DNA of 64,000 nt, taken from assembly GCA_040385645.1 (NCBI GenBank), contig JAZKGZ010000012.1, positions 1-64,000 on the forward strand, written 5' to 3'. Shown here piece by piece: positions 24,058 through 32,962 of the stretch; positions within the stretch are counted from its first letter, which is position 1, and every line of letters begins with the position of its first letter. The DNA is from JANXSS01 sp040385645 (GTDB lineage: Bacteria; Pseudomonadota; Gammaproteobacteria; Burkholderiales; Burkholderiaceae_D). The notes beneath the pieces are model-generated. The model worked only from the letters and a program-made list of their open reading frames with translations, was not told where the DNA came from and searched no databases. The position numbers were made by a program, and so were the translations under genes.

Positions 24058-25026
24058 TCATTTTCGACGCTGATCGAAGCGAACAATCGATTCGCCACTG
24101 GCCGTCACCTTTGGCAAAGGCCGGAATGCGTGGCCGTAAATTATTTCAAATGTCAACGGGATAAGACCATTGCTTTCTCGCATGCCTTCGAGCGCGGCGC
24201 ACAACCTGAGCCAGGTATGCCGGCCGAGTAATCCGCGTGGCCGGTTCGACAAAGGATTACCCCCCCAGGCGCGTGCGTCATCCATCAAGCGCTCCACGGT
24301 TTCGTAAGTGACGGTAATTTTTTCCATATCCATGACCGGTGTCGCGAATCCGGCACCGACCAACATATCGCCAAAGTCGTGCATATCGACGAATGGCAGA
24401 ACCCGAGTCGCTGCGCCGCCTGTCGCTGCAACAAATGCGGTGCGTAGCTGTTGAAAAGTATCCGGCCCAAAACAGGAAAACATCAATAATCCGTTGGCAC
24501 GCAGAAGCCGGCGCCATTCGCCGAACACCCGATCTGGCTGCGGATGCCAATGCAATGCCAGATTGGACCAGATCAAGTCGACGGCATCGGTCGCGAACGG
24601 CAGTTTGCCGAAATCCGCGCACACCAGCCGAGCATCGAGGCCGCGCGGTGTCAGCCCGGACGTTAGCCCGGATGTCAGCCGAGCTGGCAACCATTGGGCC
24701 AATAAACGATTGACTGCCGAAAGTGCAGCCTTTTGACTGCCCCGTGCGGTCTGCAACATGGCTTGCGCACCGTCGACGCCGACGATCTGCGCATCAGGAT
24801 AGAGTTTTTGCAACATAGGCAAATCCGCGCCGTTGCCACAGCCGGCATCGAGTACACCGCGCGGGGACAACCGCACTAACGTCAGCCGCTCATGCATCCG
24901 CACAGCGATTTCCCGGCGCAGAAAACCGGATTCGATAATCCGCTCGGGCTTCGCGAAAAGACGGCGCACGCGCAAGTTGTCGATAGGTGCGCTCATCGGC
25001 GCGGCGGCAGGAAACTCGGTTGGCAT
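24058..25026 (-). CDS. bioC: Malonyl-ACP O-methyltransferase BioC (probable)
   Basis: SAM-dependent methyltransferase that caps malonyl-ACP so that fatty-acid synthesis can build the pimeloyl moiety of biotin. 322 residues. SAM site VLDAGCGNGADLPML near residues 56-70, acidic DARLVCADFGKLPF and the post-motif DLIWSNLALHW; the RVFGEWRRLLRANGLLMFS segment is typical of BioC. About 24 residues in from the SAM domain there is a 12-bp repeat coding RLTS-GLTS-GLTP. Starts at 25026 or 24996 are both possible. No other bio genes are in the window, so another class I methyltransferase role cannot be excluded. Confidence 0.8.
   Translation of the reverse strand: MPTEFPAAAPMSAPIDNLRVRRLFAKPERIIESGFLRREIAVRMHERLTLVRLSPRGVLDAGCGNGADLPMLQKLYPDAQIVGVDGAQAMLQTARGSQKAALSAVNRLLAQWLPARLTSGLTSGLTPRGLDARLVCADFGKLPFATDAVDLIWSNLALHWHPQPDRVFGEWRRLLRANGLLMFSCFGPDTFQQLRTAFVAATGGAATRVLPFVDMHDFGDMLVGAGFATPVMDMEKITVTYETVERLMDDARAWGGNPLSNRPRGLLGRHTWLRLCAALEGMRESNGLIPLTFEIIYGHAFRPLPKVTASGESIVRFDQRRK
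24646..24681 (-). repeat. Three 12-bp in-frame tandem repeats inside bioC
   Basis: In the coding sense CGGCTGACATCC, GGGCTAACGTCC and GGGCTGACACCG, encoding RLTS, GLTS and GLTP. The unit is a multiple of three, so the reading frame is kept. It adds a short loop before the acidic motif. Confidence 0.85.
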
Positions 25027-25176
25027 CGATAGAGAAAGCCGTTTGCGGCAGGCTGGGTAATAGACCGTGCGTGCGGTGAGATAATGGTTTTAAGTTTACA
25101 CGTTCGAAGAATTTTTCGCTCTGTATCGTCTTTCCGCAATTACCAGCTAGCTACGCATTTCTCATTACACCTTTTT

Positions 25177-25938
25177 ATGACACCTTTGTATGCTTCGTTA
25201 ATGCGATGCCGGCAACTCTTATCGAATTTGGCGAGCCTACTGCCTGGTACCTGTGCATTGTGCGCGGCCATTGGCCCTCATACGATTTGCAAAGCCTGCT
25301 GCGTGCAATTTTTTGCGGAGACTAAGCTGCGTTGCAATTGCTGCGCGTTGCCGTTGCCGTTGCCATCGACGACGATGGAACAAGCTTCGGCGGTCTGCCG
25401 GGCTTGTCGGGCTAGCCCACCTGCTTTTGATGCGACCATTGCCGCCTGCGATTATGCAGCGCCGATCGACCGGTTGGTATTGAATCTGAAGTTCGGTGCC
25501 GGTCTTCCGCTGGCACAACTTTTTGCCGACCAAATATTGGAATCGCTGTTGCGTAAGGCGGCACCTGACCTTCCCCTGCCAGATTGTCTGGCCATCGTGC
25601 CACTGGGGCCGGCTCGCCTGCAGCAGCGAGGTTTTAATCAGTCGCTGGAAATCGCCAAGCCGCTGGCAACGGCGCTCGGTGTGCAATTGGTGCCGCGCAT
25701 GCTCGCGCGGGCGCGGGAAACGGTTGCGCAATCGCGCCTGTCCTTATCGGCACGAAGGCGCAATCTGCACGGTGCATTCACACTGCTGCCGCAAACGATT
25801 GCCAGTGTACGAGGCGTGCATGTCGGCGTAGTGGACGACGTGATGACAACCGGTGAAACGCTCAACGAAGTTGCGGCAACACTGAAGTTTTTCGGTGCCG
25901 CGCGGGTCACCAACCTGGTCTTTGCCCGCACTCTCTAA
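25177..25938 (+). CDS. comF: ComF family phosphoribosyltransferase-like protein
   Basis: 253 residues. An N-terminal zinc-finger region has CALCAAIGPHTICKACC, CNCC and CRAC. It is followed by a type I phosphoribosyltransferase domain ending VVDDVMTTGETLNEVAATLKF, which holds the PRPP-binding loop. In naturally competent bacteria ComF helps DNA uptake; in others (GntX) its role is unclear. The ATG at 25177 was chosen to start MTPLYASLMRC; upstream codons lack homology. It faces bioC, as comF often does in Burkholderiales, and is followed by trmL. Confidence 0.9.
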   Translation: MTPLYASLMRCRQLLSNLASLLPGTCALCAAIGPHTICKACCVQFFAETKLRCNCCALPLPLPSTTMEQASAVCRACRASPPAFDATIAACDYAAPIDRLVLNLKFGAGLPLAQLFADQILESLLRKAAPDLPLPDCLAIVPLGPARLQQRGFNQSLEIAKPLATALGVQLVPRMLARARETVAQSRLSLSARRRNLHGAFTLLPQTIASVRGVHVGVVDDVMTTGETLNEVAATLKFFGAARVTNLVFARTL

Positions 25939-25963
25939 ATTTAGCATTGAAAAAGGAAACGCC

Positions 25964-26434
25964 GTGTTTCACGTAGTTTTGGTCGAACCCGAAATTCCTC
26001 CTAACACCGGAAATATCATTCGGCTGTGCGCTAACACCGGTGCTCAACTACATCTGATCGAACCGCTCGGATTCCCATTGGACGACGCAAAAATGCGGCG
26101 CGCTGGGCTGGATTATCACGATTATGCGACCATGCAGGTGCACCCGAGCTGGACCGCTTTTTTGACAACGGCGACACCCGAGCTCACGCGTATGTTTGCC
26201 ATGACTACCCACGGCGCGGTCGCGTTTGCGGCCGTCGCGTTTCAGCCGGGAGACGTTTTTGTCTTCGGAGCGGAAACACGTGGGTTGTCTCCGGCATTGC
26301 GTGAGAGTTTCCCGTCTGACCAACGCATTCGCCTGCCCATGCGCCCGGAAAACCGTAGCTTGAACCTTTCAAATGCCGTTGCGGTAGTAGTGTATGAAGC
26401 CTGGCGTCAGAATGGCTTTCTCGGCGGCGGCTAA
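25964..26434 (+). CDS. trmL: tRNA (cytidine/uridine-34-2'-O)-methyltransferase
   Basis: SPOUT-class enzyme that 2'-O-methylates the wobble base of leucine tRNAs. 156 residues from a GTG start at 25964, which has AAAAGGAAA just upstream and gives VFHVVLVEPEIPPNTGNIIRLC, the family start. The knot region is FGAETRGL, IRLPMRPENRSLNLSNAVAVV. The GTG start is more likely than an upstream in-frame codon inside comF. 25 bases after comF. Confidence 0.94.
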   Translation: MFHVVLVEPEIPPNTGNIIRLCANTGAQLHLIEPLGFPLDDAKMRRAGLDYHDYATMQVHPSWTAFLTTATPELTRMFAMTTHGAVAFAAVAFQPGDVFVFGAETRGLSPALRESFPSDQRIRLPMRPENRSLNLSNAVAVVVYEAWRQNGFLGGG

Positions 26435-26451
26435 CTATTTACAAGGACTAT

Positions 26452-26958
26452 ATGCAATTCTCAGTATTGTTTCGACTTCTTAAAACAATCGGGCTGGCCT
26501 GCGTTTTGGGCGCTAGTGCGTCCGGCCTGGCGCACGAGTTCAAGCTCGGCCCGATCCATGTCGGCCACCCAGCCGCACCGGCTAGCTTGCCGGGGCAAAC
26601 CAGTGCCGTGGTGTACCTCACGATTGAAAATCAGGGCACGAGCGTAGATCGGCTGGTGGCGCTTACATCGCCGGCAGCACAAAGCGTGATGGTGCATCGC
26701 ATGACGATGAACGGCCCGGTGATGGCAATGCGCGAAGTAGAAGATTTGCCGCTGGAACCGCAAAAGAAAATGACGCTGACCGCCGGCAGTAGTTATCACA
26801 TCATGATGACGGGTTTGAGAAAGCCTTTGGTATTGCAAGATAAGGTTCCGCTGGTGCTGACGTTTGAGCGTGCCGGCAAATTGGAAGTGACGGTAAATAT
26901 CGAACGCAGCGCGGCGGATAAAACAACCGACCAAGCTACAGCAACGCATCAACACTGA
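26452..26958 (+). CDS. Periplasmic copper chaperone PCu(A)C
   Basis: Carries Cu(I) in the periplasm to SCO or directly to the CuA site. 168 residues with a signal peptide (LLKTIGLACVLGASASGLA). The copper motif H-M-X10-M-X21-H-X-M appears as VHRMTMNGPVM (His and Met) and then YHIMM. The C-terminus is His-containing (TATHQH). It lies near but not inside the oxidase block, behind trmL, and converges with rfaE2 with a 14-base gap. Confidence 0.92.
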   Translation: MQFSVLFRLLKTIGLACVLGASASGLAHEFKLGPIHVGHPAAPASLPGQTSAVVYLTIENQGTSVDRLVALTSPAAQSVMVHRMTMNGPVMAMREVEDLPLEPQKKMTLTAGSSYHIMMTGLRKPLVLQDKVPLVLTFERAGKLEVTVNIERSAADKTTDQATATHQH

Positions 26959-26972
26959 TGCAAACGTTGAAG

Positions 26973-27452
26973 CTAGCTCGCGTGCCGGACTTTCTGCAAT
27001 AGCTTCGACGTCGAGCGATCGTGTTCGAAATCGATCGCTATCGCTTGCCCGCCATAGGACAGCACCAATTTTCCTTCCGGAATTTCGTGCATCTGATAAT
27101 CCCCGCCTTTGACGTAAATCTGTGGCCGGACGACATCGACGATCTCGAGAGCGGTGTCTTGCCCGAATGCGACAACCAACGACACCGATTCCAACGCAGC
27201 CAGCAGCGCCATACGGTCTTCGCAATGATTTAATGGCCGATCATTTCCTTTGCCCAAGCGACGCACAGAATCGTCACTATTGACTGCCACGATCAGAGAA
27301 GCGCCTAGAGCGCGTGCTGTCGCCAGGTAAGTGACATGACCACGGTGCAGTATGTCGAACACGCCGTTGGTCAGCACCACCGGCTTCGGCAATTGCGCGA
27401 TGCGTACTGCTAAATCGTCTGGCTTGCAAATCTTTAGTTCGAAATCCGGCAT
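26973..27452 (-). CDS. rfaE2: D-glycero-beta-D-manno-heptose 1-phosphate adenylyltransferase
   Basis: Transfers AMP from ATP to heptose 1-phosphate, making ADP-heptose for the lipopolysaccharide core. 159 residues, the stand-alone C-terminal domain of E. coli HldE. Motifs: TNGVFDILHRGHVTYL (with the HxGH signature), NSDDSVRRLGKGNDRP, and VKGGDYQ. The separate kinase domain is not in this window. It is the last gene of phaM-ferritin-rfaE2, 10 bases after the ferritin-like gene. Confidence 0.94.
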   Translation of the reverse strand: MPDFELKICKPDDLAVRIAQLPKPVVLTNGVFDILHRGHVTYLATARALGASLIVAVNSDDSVRRLGKGNDRPLNHCEDRMALLAALESVSLVVAFGQDTALEIVDVVRPQIYVKGGDYQMHEIPEGKLVLSYGGQAIAIDFEHDRSTSKLLQKVRHAS

Positions 27453-27462
27453 ACCGACTGCT

Positions 27463-28320
27463 TTAAGCTGGTACCGGTGCTAGACGAGCCACGACTTCCT
27501 TGCGATAGCGATTAAGCTCTTGCACCGTAGCGAAGCTGCGGTCGAAGAGCAGCGACACGTTGTGAAGAATGCGGTCGACTACCTTTTTTTCCCATTCGCT
27601 GTCGAATTTTATTTGGCCGTCGAGCCAGGCTTCGAGCCAGTCCGGGTCGGGCAGACGCGATTGAACGGTATCGTTCGGAAACAATGCCTGGTTCACATGA
27701 AGATTGGTCGGATGCAGCGGTTTTTCGGTACGCCGTGCCGACGCCATCAAAACCCCGATTTTCGAGAACGCCGCGCGTGCAGTATCACCGACTTCGACCA
27801 GCGCTTTTTTCATATAACGCAGGTAAGCGCCACCATGACGGGCTTCGTCTTGGCTGATGATTTTGTAAATTTCCTTGATTACCGGCTCGGTATGCCATTC
27901 CGAAGCGCAGCGATACCAGTGATTCAAACGAATTTCACCGCAGAAATGCATCATCAATGTTTCGAGCGGCGGTGCCGGATCGAATTCGAACCGAACATTG
28001 TGCAATTCCTGCTCGGTGGGCACCATTTCCGGGCGAAAGCGGCGCAAATATTCCATCAATACCAACGAATGTTTCTGCTCTTCGAAAAACCATACCGACA
28101 TGAATGCCGAGAAGTCACTGTCGCCTTTATTGTCTCGCAAGAACATCTCGGTAGCGGGCAGGGCCGACCATTCTGTGATGGCGTTCATACGTATGGTTTG
28201 TGCCTGCTCGTCGGTCAGCAATGCAGGGTCGAACGAATCCCATGGAATATCCGTTTCCATGTTCCAGCGTACCTGTTCGAGCGACTTGAATAATTCCGGA
28301 TACAACATGCCTGATTTCAT
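27463..28320 (-). CDS. Ferritin-like di-iron protein
   Basis: 285 residues, mostly helical. The candidate di-iron ligands come in two pairs: EWSALPATEMF and FFEEQKH (E-x2-H) in the first half, CGEIRLNHW and QDEARHGGAY (E-x2-H) in the second, matching the four-helix carboxylate di-iron fold. No signal peptide. Stable homologues near rfaE2 are seen in Burkholderiales. Oxygenase, desaturase-like or iron handling functions are all possible; no substrate can be named. Confidence 0.8.
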   Translation of the reverse strand: MKSGMLYPELFKSLEQVRWNMETDIPWDSFDPALLTDEQAQTIRMNAITEWSALPATEMFLRDNKGDSDFSAFMSVWFFEEQKHSLVLMEYLRRFRPEMVPTEQELHNVRFEFDPAPPLETLMMHFCGEIRLNHWYRCASEWHTEPVIKEIYKIISQDEARHGGAYLRYMKKALVEVGDTARAAFSKIGVLMASARRTEKPLHPTNLHVNQALFPNDTVQSRLPDPDWLEAWLDGQIKFDSEWEKKVVDRILHNVSLLFDRSFATVQELNRYRKEVVARLAPVPA

Positions 28321-28418
28321 GATTCTCGATAGCTTCCATTGAATGTGTATATTTTAACGACAACGCGATAATGACAACGATAGTTACAACGCGTCATAGG
28401 GCGGCTGCAAGGCTTTGA

Positions 28419-29216
28419 TCACGATGCCGTCGGTTTCCCCACCGCTTTCGTCGAGCGTTTTGTCGGCGAATTCGGTTGTGGCGCTTCGGCTTCGGCTTTG
28501 TGGGCTTGTTCATCGAAGCCCTCAGGGTGCACTGCACTTGCGCTGCTAAAGCCGCTCGGGCCGATGGCATCGTCCACAGCCTCCGGCGACTTCGGCGTCG
28601 GATCGGGGCTCTCGCTCGCCGGCTCAGCAGCTGCGCTGGCATCGCTTCCTCTAGCACCCGGCGATGCCGTCGCGGCAGTCACAGCCTGCTTGAATTGACC
28701 CTGCAACATGTTCCACCAAGCCGTGGGATCTGCCAGCGACGCAACCATCTCGGGGCCGGCCGGTTTCGCTGTATCTGCGTGCTGCGCCGGTCGATTTGTC
28801 GACGCCTGTGGCTCTTGCGACTGTGGTTGCGAAGGGCAAGCAAACGGAAAGGAAAAACCGGCAGTCGGCGCTGCAGTCGTTCCTGCCGCACCCGCTGCGT
28901 TTGTCGAAGCGGTGGCGGCCTTACCGGCATTTTTAAACGCTTCTCCCATCGATTTCAAAGCAGAAATCGTAGCACTCTGTACTTCAAGCGCCTGGATCGT
29001 TCCTCTAAGCATATTCATATTCAGCGTGAGCCAGGCTTCGACCGCTTTCAGATCGGCAATCTGCTTGTCGATCTCTTCGACCGACAAACTCGGCATCGTC
29101 ATTCCTGGAAAGCCGATCCCCGGCGAGCCGGTACCGCCCCACATCTTACGCACCAGCTCCATGCTTTCTGCAATTGCGCCGAAGCCAGGCAGGTTTGGCA
29201 TAGCCGGGTTGGTCAT
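28419..29216 (-). CDS. phaM: PHA granule-associated multifunctional protein PhaM-like
   Basis: 265 residues. The N-terminal 90 residues resemble PhaM: PNLPGFGAIAESMELVRKMWGG, then LSVEEIDKQIADLKAVEAWLTLNMNMLR and a short helix. The remainder is low complexity, rich in Ala, Pro, Ser and Gln, with one conserved-looking patch (DPTAWWNMLQGQFKQAV). In Ralstonia PhaM activates PHB synthase and links granules to the nucleoid through a basic C-terminal tail; here the tail ends TKRSTKAVGKPTAS. The start at 29216 has GGAGACG upstream. It suggests that this organism makes polyhydroxyalkanoate. Confidence 0.83.
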   Translation of the reverse strand: MTNPAMPNLPGFGAIAESMELVRKMWGGTGSPGIGFPGMTMPSLSVEEIDKQIADLKAVEAWLTLNMNMLRGTIQALEVQSATISALKSMGEAFKNAGKAATASTNAAGAAGTTAAPTAGFSFPFACPSQPQSQEPQASTNRPAQHADTAKPAGPEMVASLADPTAWWNMLQGQFKQAVTAATASPGARGSDASAAAEPASESPDPTPKSPEAVDDAIGPSGFSSASAVHPEGFDEQAHKAEAEAPQPNSPTKRSTKAVGKPTAS

Positions 29217-29409
29217 GGTCGTCTCCAATGAATAGTTAAGCAAAGCGTAGCAGATAACGAATTTCATGACAGGGCAGCCGGCAACGGCCCGACCCTGCAA
29301 GTACAGGCGTCCGGGCCGATAAAGCTACACTAGCGCCATGATGCCGATCGAGGTCCGCAAAGTCCGCGAAGTCAAATTTCATTTCTGCTTGTTTCGGGCT
29401 GTCGCACAC

Positions 29410-30519
29410 ATGGCACGCCCGCTATTTCTGCTGGCGCTTTCGCTTTTGCTCCATCTGATCGTATTGCAACTGGCATTATTCGGCTCGGGCGGCACATCTA
29501 CAGAGCCTGCGCCGACGCCAGTGGCGGTGATGCTTCTAGCGGCTCCACCCGCACAAAAAATAGCGCCAAAGAACGAACCGATAAAAGAAACCGCAAAAGA
29601 CGTATCGCGTACAGCGACGGCAAAGCCGCCGAGGGTAAAACAGCCGGCCTTACCGGCACCAGTATCAACACCGCCGCCCGCATCAGTATTCGCCGCACCA
29701 CCAATTCAGCTACCGGAAGTACCAAGCTCGCCTCTGCAAACGCAGCAGATCGCCGAGCCGGATGTAGACGGTCCGGACCAGCTGGACACTACACCAGCGA
29801 TTGAAAATACCGATCTGCTTTCCCCGACAGTTTCGACAGTTGCACAAACCGATATCGATTTGCCGCCATCGGCAGTGCTCTCTTACGAGGTGCGTTATGC
29901 CACCAGAGGCAGTATCACCCTTGGCACCGGTACGATCGATTGGCAGGCCAGCCAGGACGGATACGCTGTGGAGGGAGAAATAAGCAAATTTGGTTTCACC
30001 CTATCGTCGTTTCGTAGCCAAGGCAACATCGACAGAGGCGGCCTCGCACCTGCCCTGTATTTTGAAAAGAATGCCCGCCGGGCCGAAACGATCACGCGCT
30101 TCGAGCGTAATCCCGAGCCCGATACTTCACAAACGATCTTTTTTTCGGCGAACGCAGGCACTGCACCGCTGATTCCGGGTGCGCAGGATCGTGCAAGCAT
30201 CTTGTGGCAACTCGCCGGCCTTGCCCGTGCCACAAACGCATCGTTCATTTCCAACGGCCGGCTCGAGATCCTGGTGGCCGGCGTGCGCGATGCGGAGCCA
30301 TGGCAAATCGACGTTTTGGGCGAGGAGTGGATCGACATCGACATTGAATCGGGGCGGCAGACACGCGCCTGGCATCTGGTGCGTTCACCCCGTCCGGGTA
30401 CCCGGGATAAACGCATCGATATCTGGCTGGCACCCGATCGTCAGTGGTATCCGGTAAAGTTGCGCTATACCGAAATTAATGGCGATTATCTCGACTTCTC
30501 GCTCGATGCGATTCGATGA
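29410..30519 (+). CDS. DUF3108 protein with N-terminal membrane anchor and Pro-rich linker
   Basis: About 369 residues. TM helix at residues 2-22 (ARPLFLLALSLLLHLIVL), then a TonB-like Pro/Ala/Lys linker of about 120 residues (KPPRVKQPALPAPVSTPPPA), then a periplasmic DUF3108 domain beginning LSYEVRYATRGSITLGTGTIDW and ending IWLAPDRQWYPVKLRYTEINGDYLDF. The next gene is a paralogue of this domain. An ATG pair at 29338 would add 24 residues; neither start has a clear ribosome site. Function unknown. Confidence 0.8.
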   Translation: MARPLFLLALSLLLHLIVLQLALFGSGGTSTEPAPTPVAVMLLAAPPAQKIAPKNEPIKETAKDVSRTATAKPPRVKQPALPAPVSTPPPASVFAAPPIQLPEVPSSPLQTQQIAEPDVDGPDQLDTTPAIENTDLLSPTVSTVAQTDIDLPPSAVLSYEVRYATRGSITLGTGTIDWQASQDGYAVEGEISKFGFTLSSFRSQGNIDRGGLAPALYFEKNARRAETITRFERNPEPDTSQTIFFSANAGTAPLIPGAQDRASILWQLAGLARATNASFISNGRLEILVAGVRDAEPWQIDVLGEEWIDIDIESGRQTRAWHLVRSPRPGTRDKRIDIWLAPDRQWYPVKLRYTEINGDYLDFSLDAIR

Positions 30520-30593
30520 CGGGCCACCTTCACGGCTGCATCGAAACTGAAACCTGCAACAAAACCTAATCAAGCTTCACGACAAGGCATCGA

Positions 30594-31385
30594 ATGGCAT
30601 TCGTCTTACAACGGCACAGCGGATCGGCCAAAATATATGCTTTGGTACGACGTGCACTTCTGGCTGCAGTATGCGTCCTACCCGTGGCGGCCGTTGCAGC
30701 TTCGACACCGCAACCGCCGGGGAAGGTATACAAGCTCAGCCTGCCGCCTTCTGCTGATTTACGGTACCAGGTCACTGCGCGCCAGAGCGGTCTATCGATC
30801 GACGGCACGGCGCAAGTGCAATGGAAATGGGCCGACGGCAAATTTTCAGTGGACACTGAATCGCGCGCGGCGCTATTTGGCAAAGTGTTCGATGCGAAAA
30901 GCGTCGGCGACATCGATACCTTCGGCCTGGCACCGGCGACATTCGTCGATAAGCGCATGCGCAAAAGCGCCACTACCACGACTTTCGATCGCCAGAGCAA
31001 AACCATTCGTTTCTCGGCTTCATCGGCTGCCTACCCGATCAAGGGCGGAGAGCAAGACCGCAACAGCGTAGTCTGGCAATTGATCGGTGTAGCACGTGGC
31101 GCAGGCCCGACCTTCAAGGCCGGCAGCACGTGGCGGTTTTTCGTGGCCGGTCAGCGTGATGCCGAGTTATGGACATTCAATGTCGGCAAGCCGGCAAGAA
31201 TTCGTACTGCCATGGGAGTGATCAATGCAATTCATGTGGTGCGTGCACCACCTGCCGACTCGAAAGGACAGAAACTCGATATCTGGCTGGCACCGACCTT
31301 GCAGTGGTATCCCGCTAAATTGCGTTTCACCGAAGCCGATGGCGACTTTATCGAGCAGACGCTCGAGACGATCGATAAATTATGA
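30594..31385 (+). CDS. DUF3108 periplasmic protein (paralogue of preceding gene)
   Basis: 263 residues with a signal peptide (VRRALLAAVCVLPVAAVAAS) and a single DUF3108 domain: LRYQVTARQSGLSIDGTAQVQW, GGEQDRNSVVWQLIGVAR, LDIWLAPTLQWYPAKLRFTEADGDFIEQ. The IWLAP and QWYPxKLRxTExxGDx segments are shared with the upstream gene, so the two arose by tandem duplication. Its stop overlaps the queC start by 4 bases. Function unknown. Confidence 0.85.
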   Translation: MAFVLQRHSGSAKIYALVRRALLAAVCVLPVAAVAASTPQPPGKVYKLSLPPSADLRYQVTARQSGLSIDGTAQVQWKWADGKFSVDTESRAALFGKVFDAKSVGDIDTFGLAPATFVDKRMRKSATTTTFDRQSKTIRFSASSAAYPIKGGEQDRNSVVWQLIGVARGAGPTFKAGSTWRFFVAGQRDAELWTFNVGKPARIRTAMGVINAIHVVRAPPADSKGQKLDIWLAPTLQWYPAKLRFTEADGDFIEQTLETIDKL

Positions 31386-32137
31386 GCGAGCATACGAGCG
31401 GGCCAAGAAATGATCCTGTACGCAAGCAATCGGCGGTGCACGCCGGTCGCGCCCTGGTACTGTTTTCTGGCGGTCAGGATTCCGCGACATGCTTGGCCTG
31501 GGCATTGTCGCGGTATGGACATGTGGAAACGATTGGCTACGATTATGGGCAGCGGCATGTTATCGAATTGAGCGTACGCCCTCGCGCGCTGCAGCAAATC
31601 CTTACCGTCGATTCCGGCTGGCAGCAGCGGCTGGGTACGGATCACGTCATCGACTTGTCGGTTCTCGGAAAAATTTCCGACACTGCACTGACGCGCGCAG
31701 TCGATATCAAAATGCGGGAAGACGGTTTGCCCAACACATTCGTTCCGGGCCGCAACCTGTTATTCATGATGGTCGCCGCGACCGTGGCCTATCGCCGCGG
31801 CTTGAATGTACTCGTAGGCGGCATGTGCGAGACCGATTTTTCCGGATATCCGGATTGTCGGGACGACAGCATGAAAGCACTCCAGGTAGCGTTGAATTTG
31901 GGTATGGCAACGCGATTAAAACTGGAAACACCCCTGATGTGGCTGGATAAAGCTGCCATTTGGAGGCTGGCACACGATCTTGGTGGCGATACGCTGGTGG
32001 AATCGATTCGAATTCACACACATACGTGTTATCTCGGGGAACGCGGGACACTGCATGATTGGGGATACGGCTGTGGCGCATGCCCCGCCTGTGTACTACG
32101 GGCCCGGGGCTACAACGAATTTAGCACGCGCATCTGA
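31382..32137 (+). CDS. queC: 7-cyano-7-deazaguanine synthase
   Basis: ATP-dependent conversion of 7-carboxy-7-deazaguanine to preQ0 on the way to queuosine in tRNA. 251 residues. The PP-loop is LFSGGQDSATCLAWAL and the C-terminal zinc site uses HTCYLGERG and GCGACPACVLRARGY (four Cys). FVPGRNLLFMM and GMCETDFSGYPDCR are characteristic. The start is coupled to the DUF3108 gene by ATGA. The first 20 residues are not conserved-looking. No other queuosine genes are in the window. Confidence 0.95.
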   Translation: MSEHTSGPRNDPVRKQSAVHAGRALVLFSGGQDSATCLAWALSRYGHVETIGYDYGQRHVIELSVRPRALQQILTVDSGWQQRLGTDHVIDLSVLGKISDTALTRAVDIKMREDGLPNTFVPGRNLLFMMVAATVAYRRGLNVLVGGMCETDFSGYPDCRDDSMKALQVALNLGMATRLKLETPLMWLDKAAIWRLAHDLGGDTLVESIRIHTHTCYLGERGTLHDWGYGCGACPACVLRARGYNEFSTRI

Positions 32138-32204
32138 GCGTTTTCATCTATACACATCGACCGCCTGCCTTTGCTCATGCCATGCCTTGCCTATACCCAT
32201 GCCT

Positions 32205-32918
32205 TTATTCAGGCTGATTCTTGAAATCGGGCATGTTCGAAGGTATCTGTGCCAACCATTTCACCGCAGTATGGGTACTGGCGCGAATGGTGTAATCCAG
32301 GGCTGCCACCTGCTCCTCGACCGCTTCCTGCATCAGGCTGCATGAATCCGCCGGGCGAATCTTCAAGCAGGCTTCCGCTTCACCATGGGCACGATGAATT
32401 TGCATACCCGCTTTTCGTGCGATGTGAATGACGGTCTGGTTCGACGTCAGGCAATGCATGTAAAGGGTATCGATATCTTCGTTGCGGCAGTGGATGGCGG
32501 CGCGCTCGAATAATTTCGTCCCGATACCGCAGCCGCGCGCGTACGCCGAGACTGAAAGGCCGAATTCGGCGATGCGCTCCTTGGCGGTGATGGTCGAGGA
32601 AGCCGGTTTTGTGTCGCAGGGCACAAAACCGAGATGGCCTACCCCAACCAACGCTAGGTCTGCATCGAAAACACCGAACACCGCGTCGCGCGCGAAATTC
32701 AGACGTTGGACGTAACGGGTAACCAACGCATCCGAAAGGATGTTGCCGAATCGGAGCAAGCGGTCACTTTCTGGCAACTCAAGAAAATGCATCAATAGAC
32801 GTCGCCGGTCGCGTTCGGATAATTCTTTCACGCGAATCGACCCGTGATTACAGTCAGGATTCCGAAATGTCTGGTCGGAGCCGGGCTGATTGCGTAACAA
32901 CGTGTCAGTAGAGGCCAT
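32205..32918 (-). CDS. GNAT family N-acetyltransferase
   Basis: 237 residues. A GNAT fold spans about residues 28-175: IRVKELSERDRRRLLMHFL, then AVFGVFDADLALVGVGHL, and the acetyl-CoA loop FGLSVSAYARGCGIGTKLFERAAIHC (R-x2-G-x-G pattern), followed by a beta strand DTLYMHCLTSNQTVIHIARKAGM. The substrate is unknown. The start has an AAAGGA site. A palindrome sits 18-44 bases upstream (see 32936-32962), so the gene may be regulated. Confidence 0.85.
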   Translation of the reverse strand: MASTDTLLRNQPGSDQTFRNPDCNHGSIRVKELSERDRRRLLMHFLELPESDRLLRFGNILSDALVTRYVQRLNFARDAVFGVFDADLALVGVGHLGFVPCDTKPASSTITAKERIAEFGLSVSAYARGCGIGTKLFERAAIHCRNEDIDTLYMHCLTSNQTVIHIARKAGMQIHRAHGEAEACLKIRPADSCSLMQEAVEEQVAALDYTIRASTHTAVKWLAQIPSNMPDFKNQPE

Positions 32919-32935
32919 GACAATCCTTTCTTAAC

Positions 32936-32962
32936 GCATTGCAACTAATTATGGTGCAATGC
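32936..32962 (-). promoter_or_regulatory. Inverted repeat upstream of the GNAT gene
   Basis: GCATTGCA (32936-32943) and TGCAATGC (32955-32962) form a perfect 8-bp inverted repeat with an 11-base spacer. A second overlapping palindrome GTGCA-A-TGCAC lies at 32954-32964. In the GNAT 5' leader it could be an operator or RNA hairpin. The rest of the gap to cca (32963-33137) is AT-rich and shows no other feature. Confidence 0.45.

Noticed and set aside
27520..28293. 257-codon plus-strand open frame opposite the ferritin-like gene
   Set aside because: Antisense; the minus-strand frame has clear di-iron motifs.
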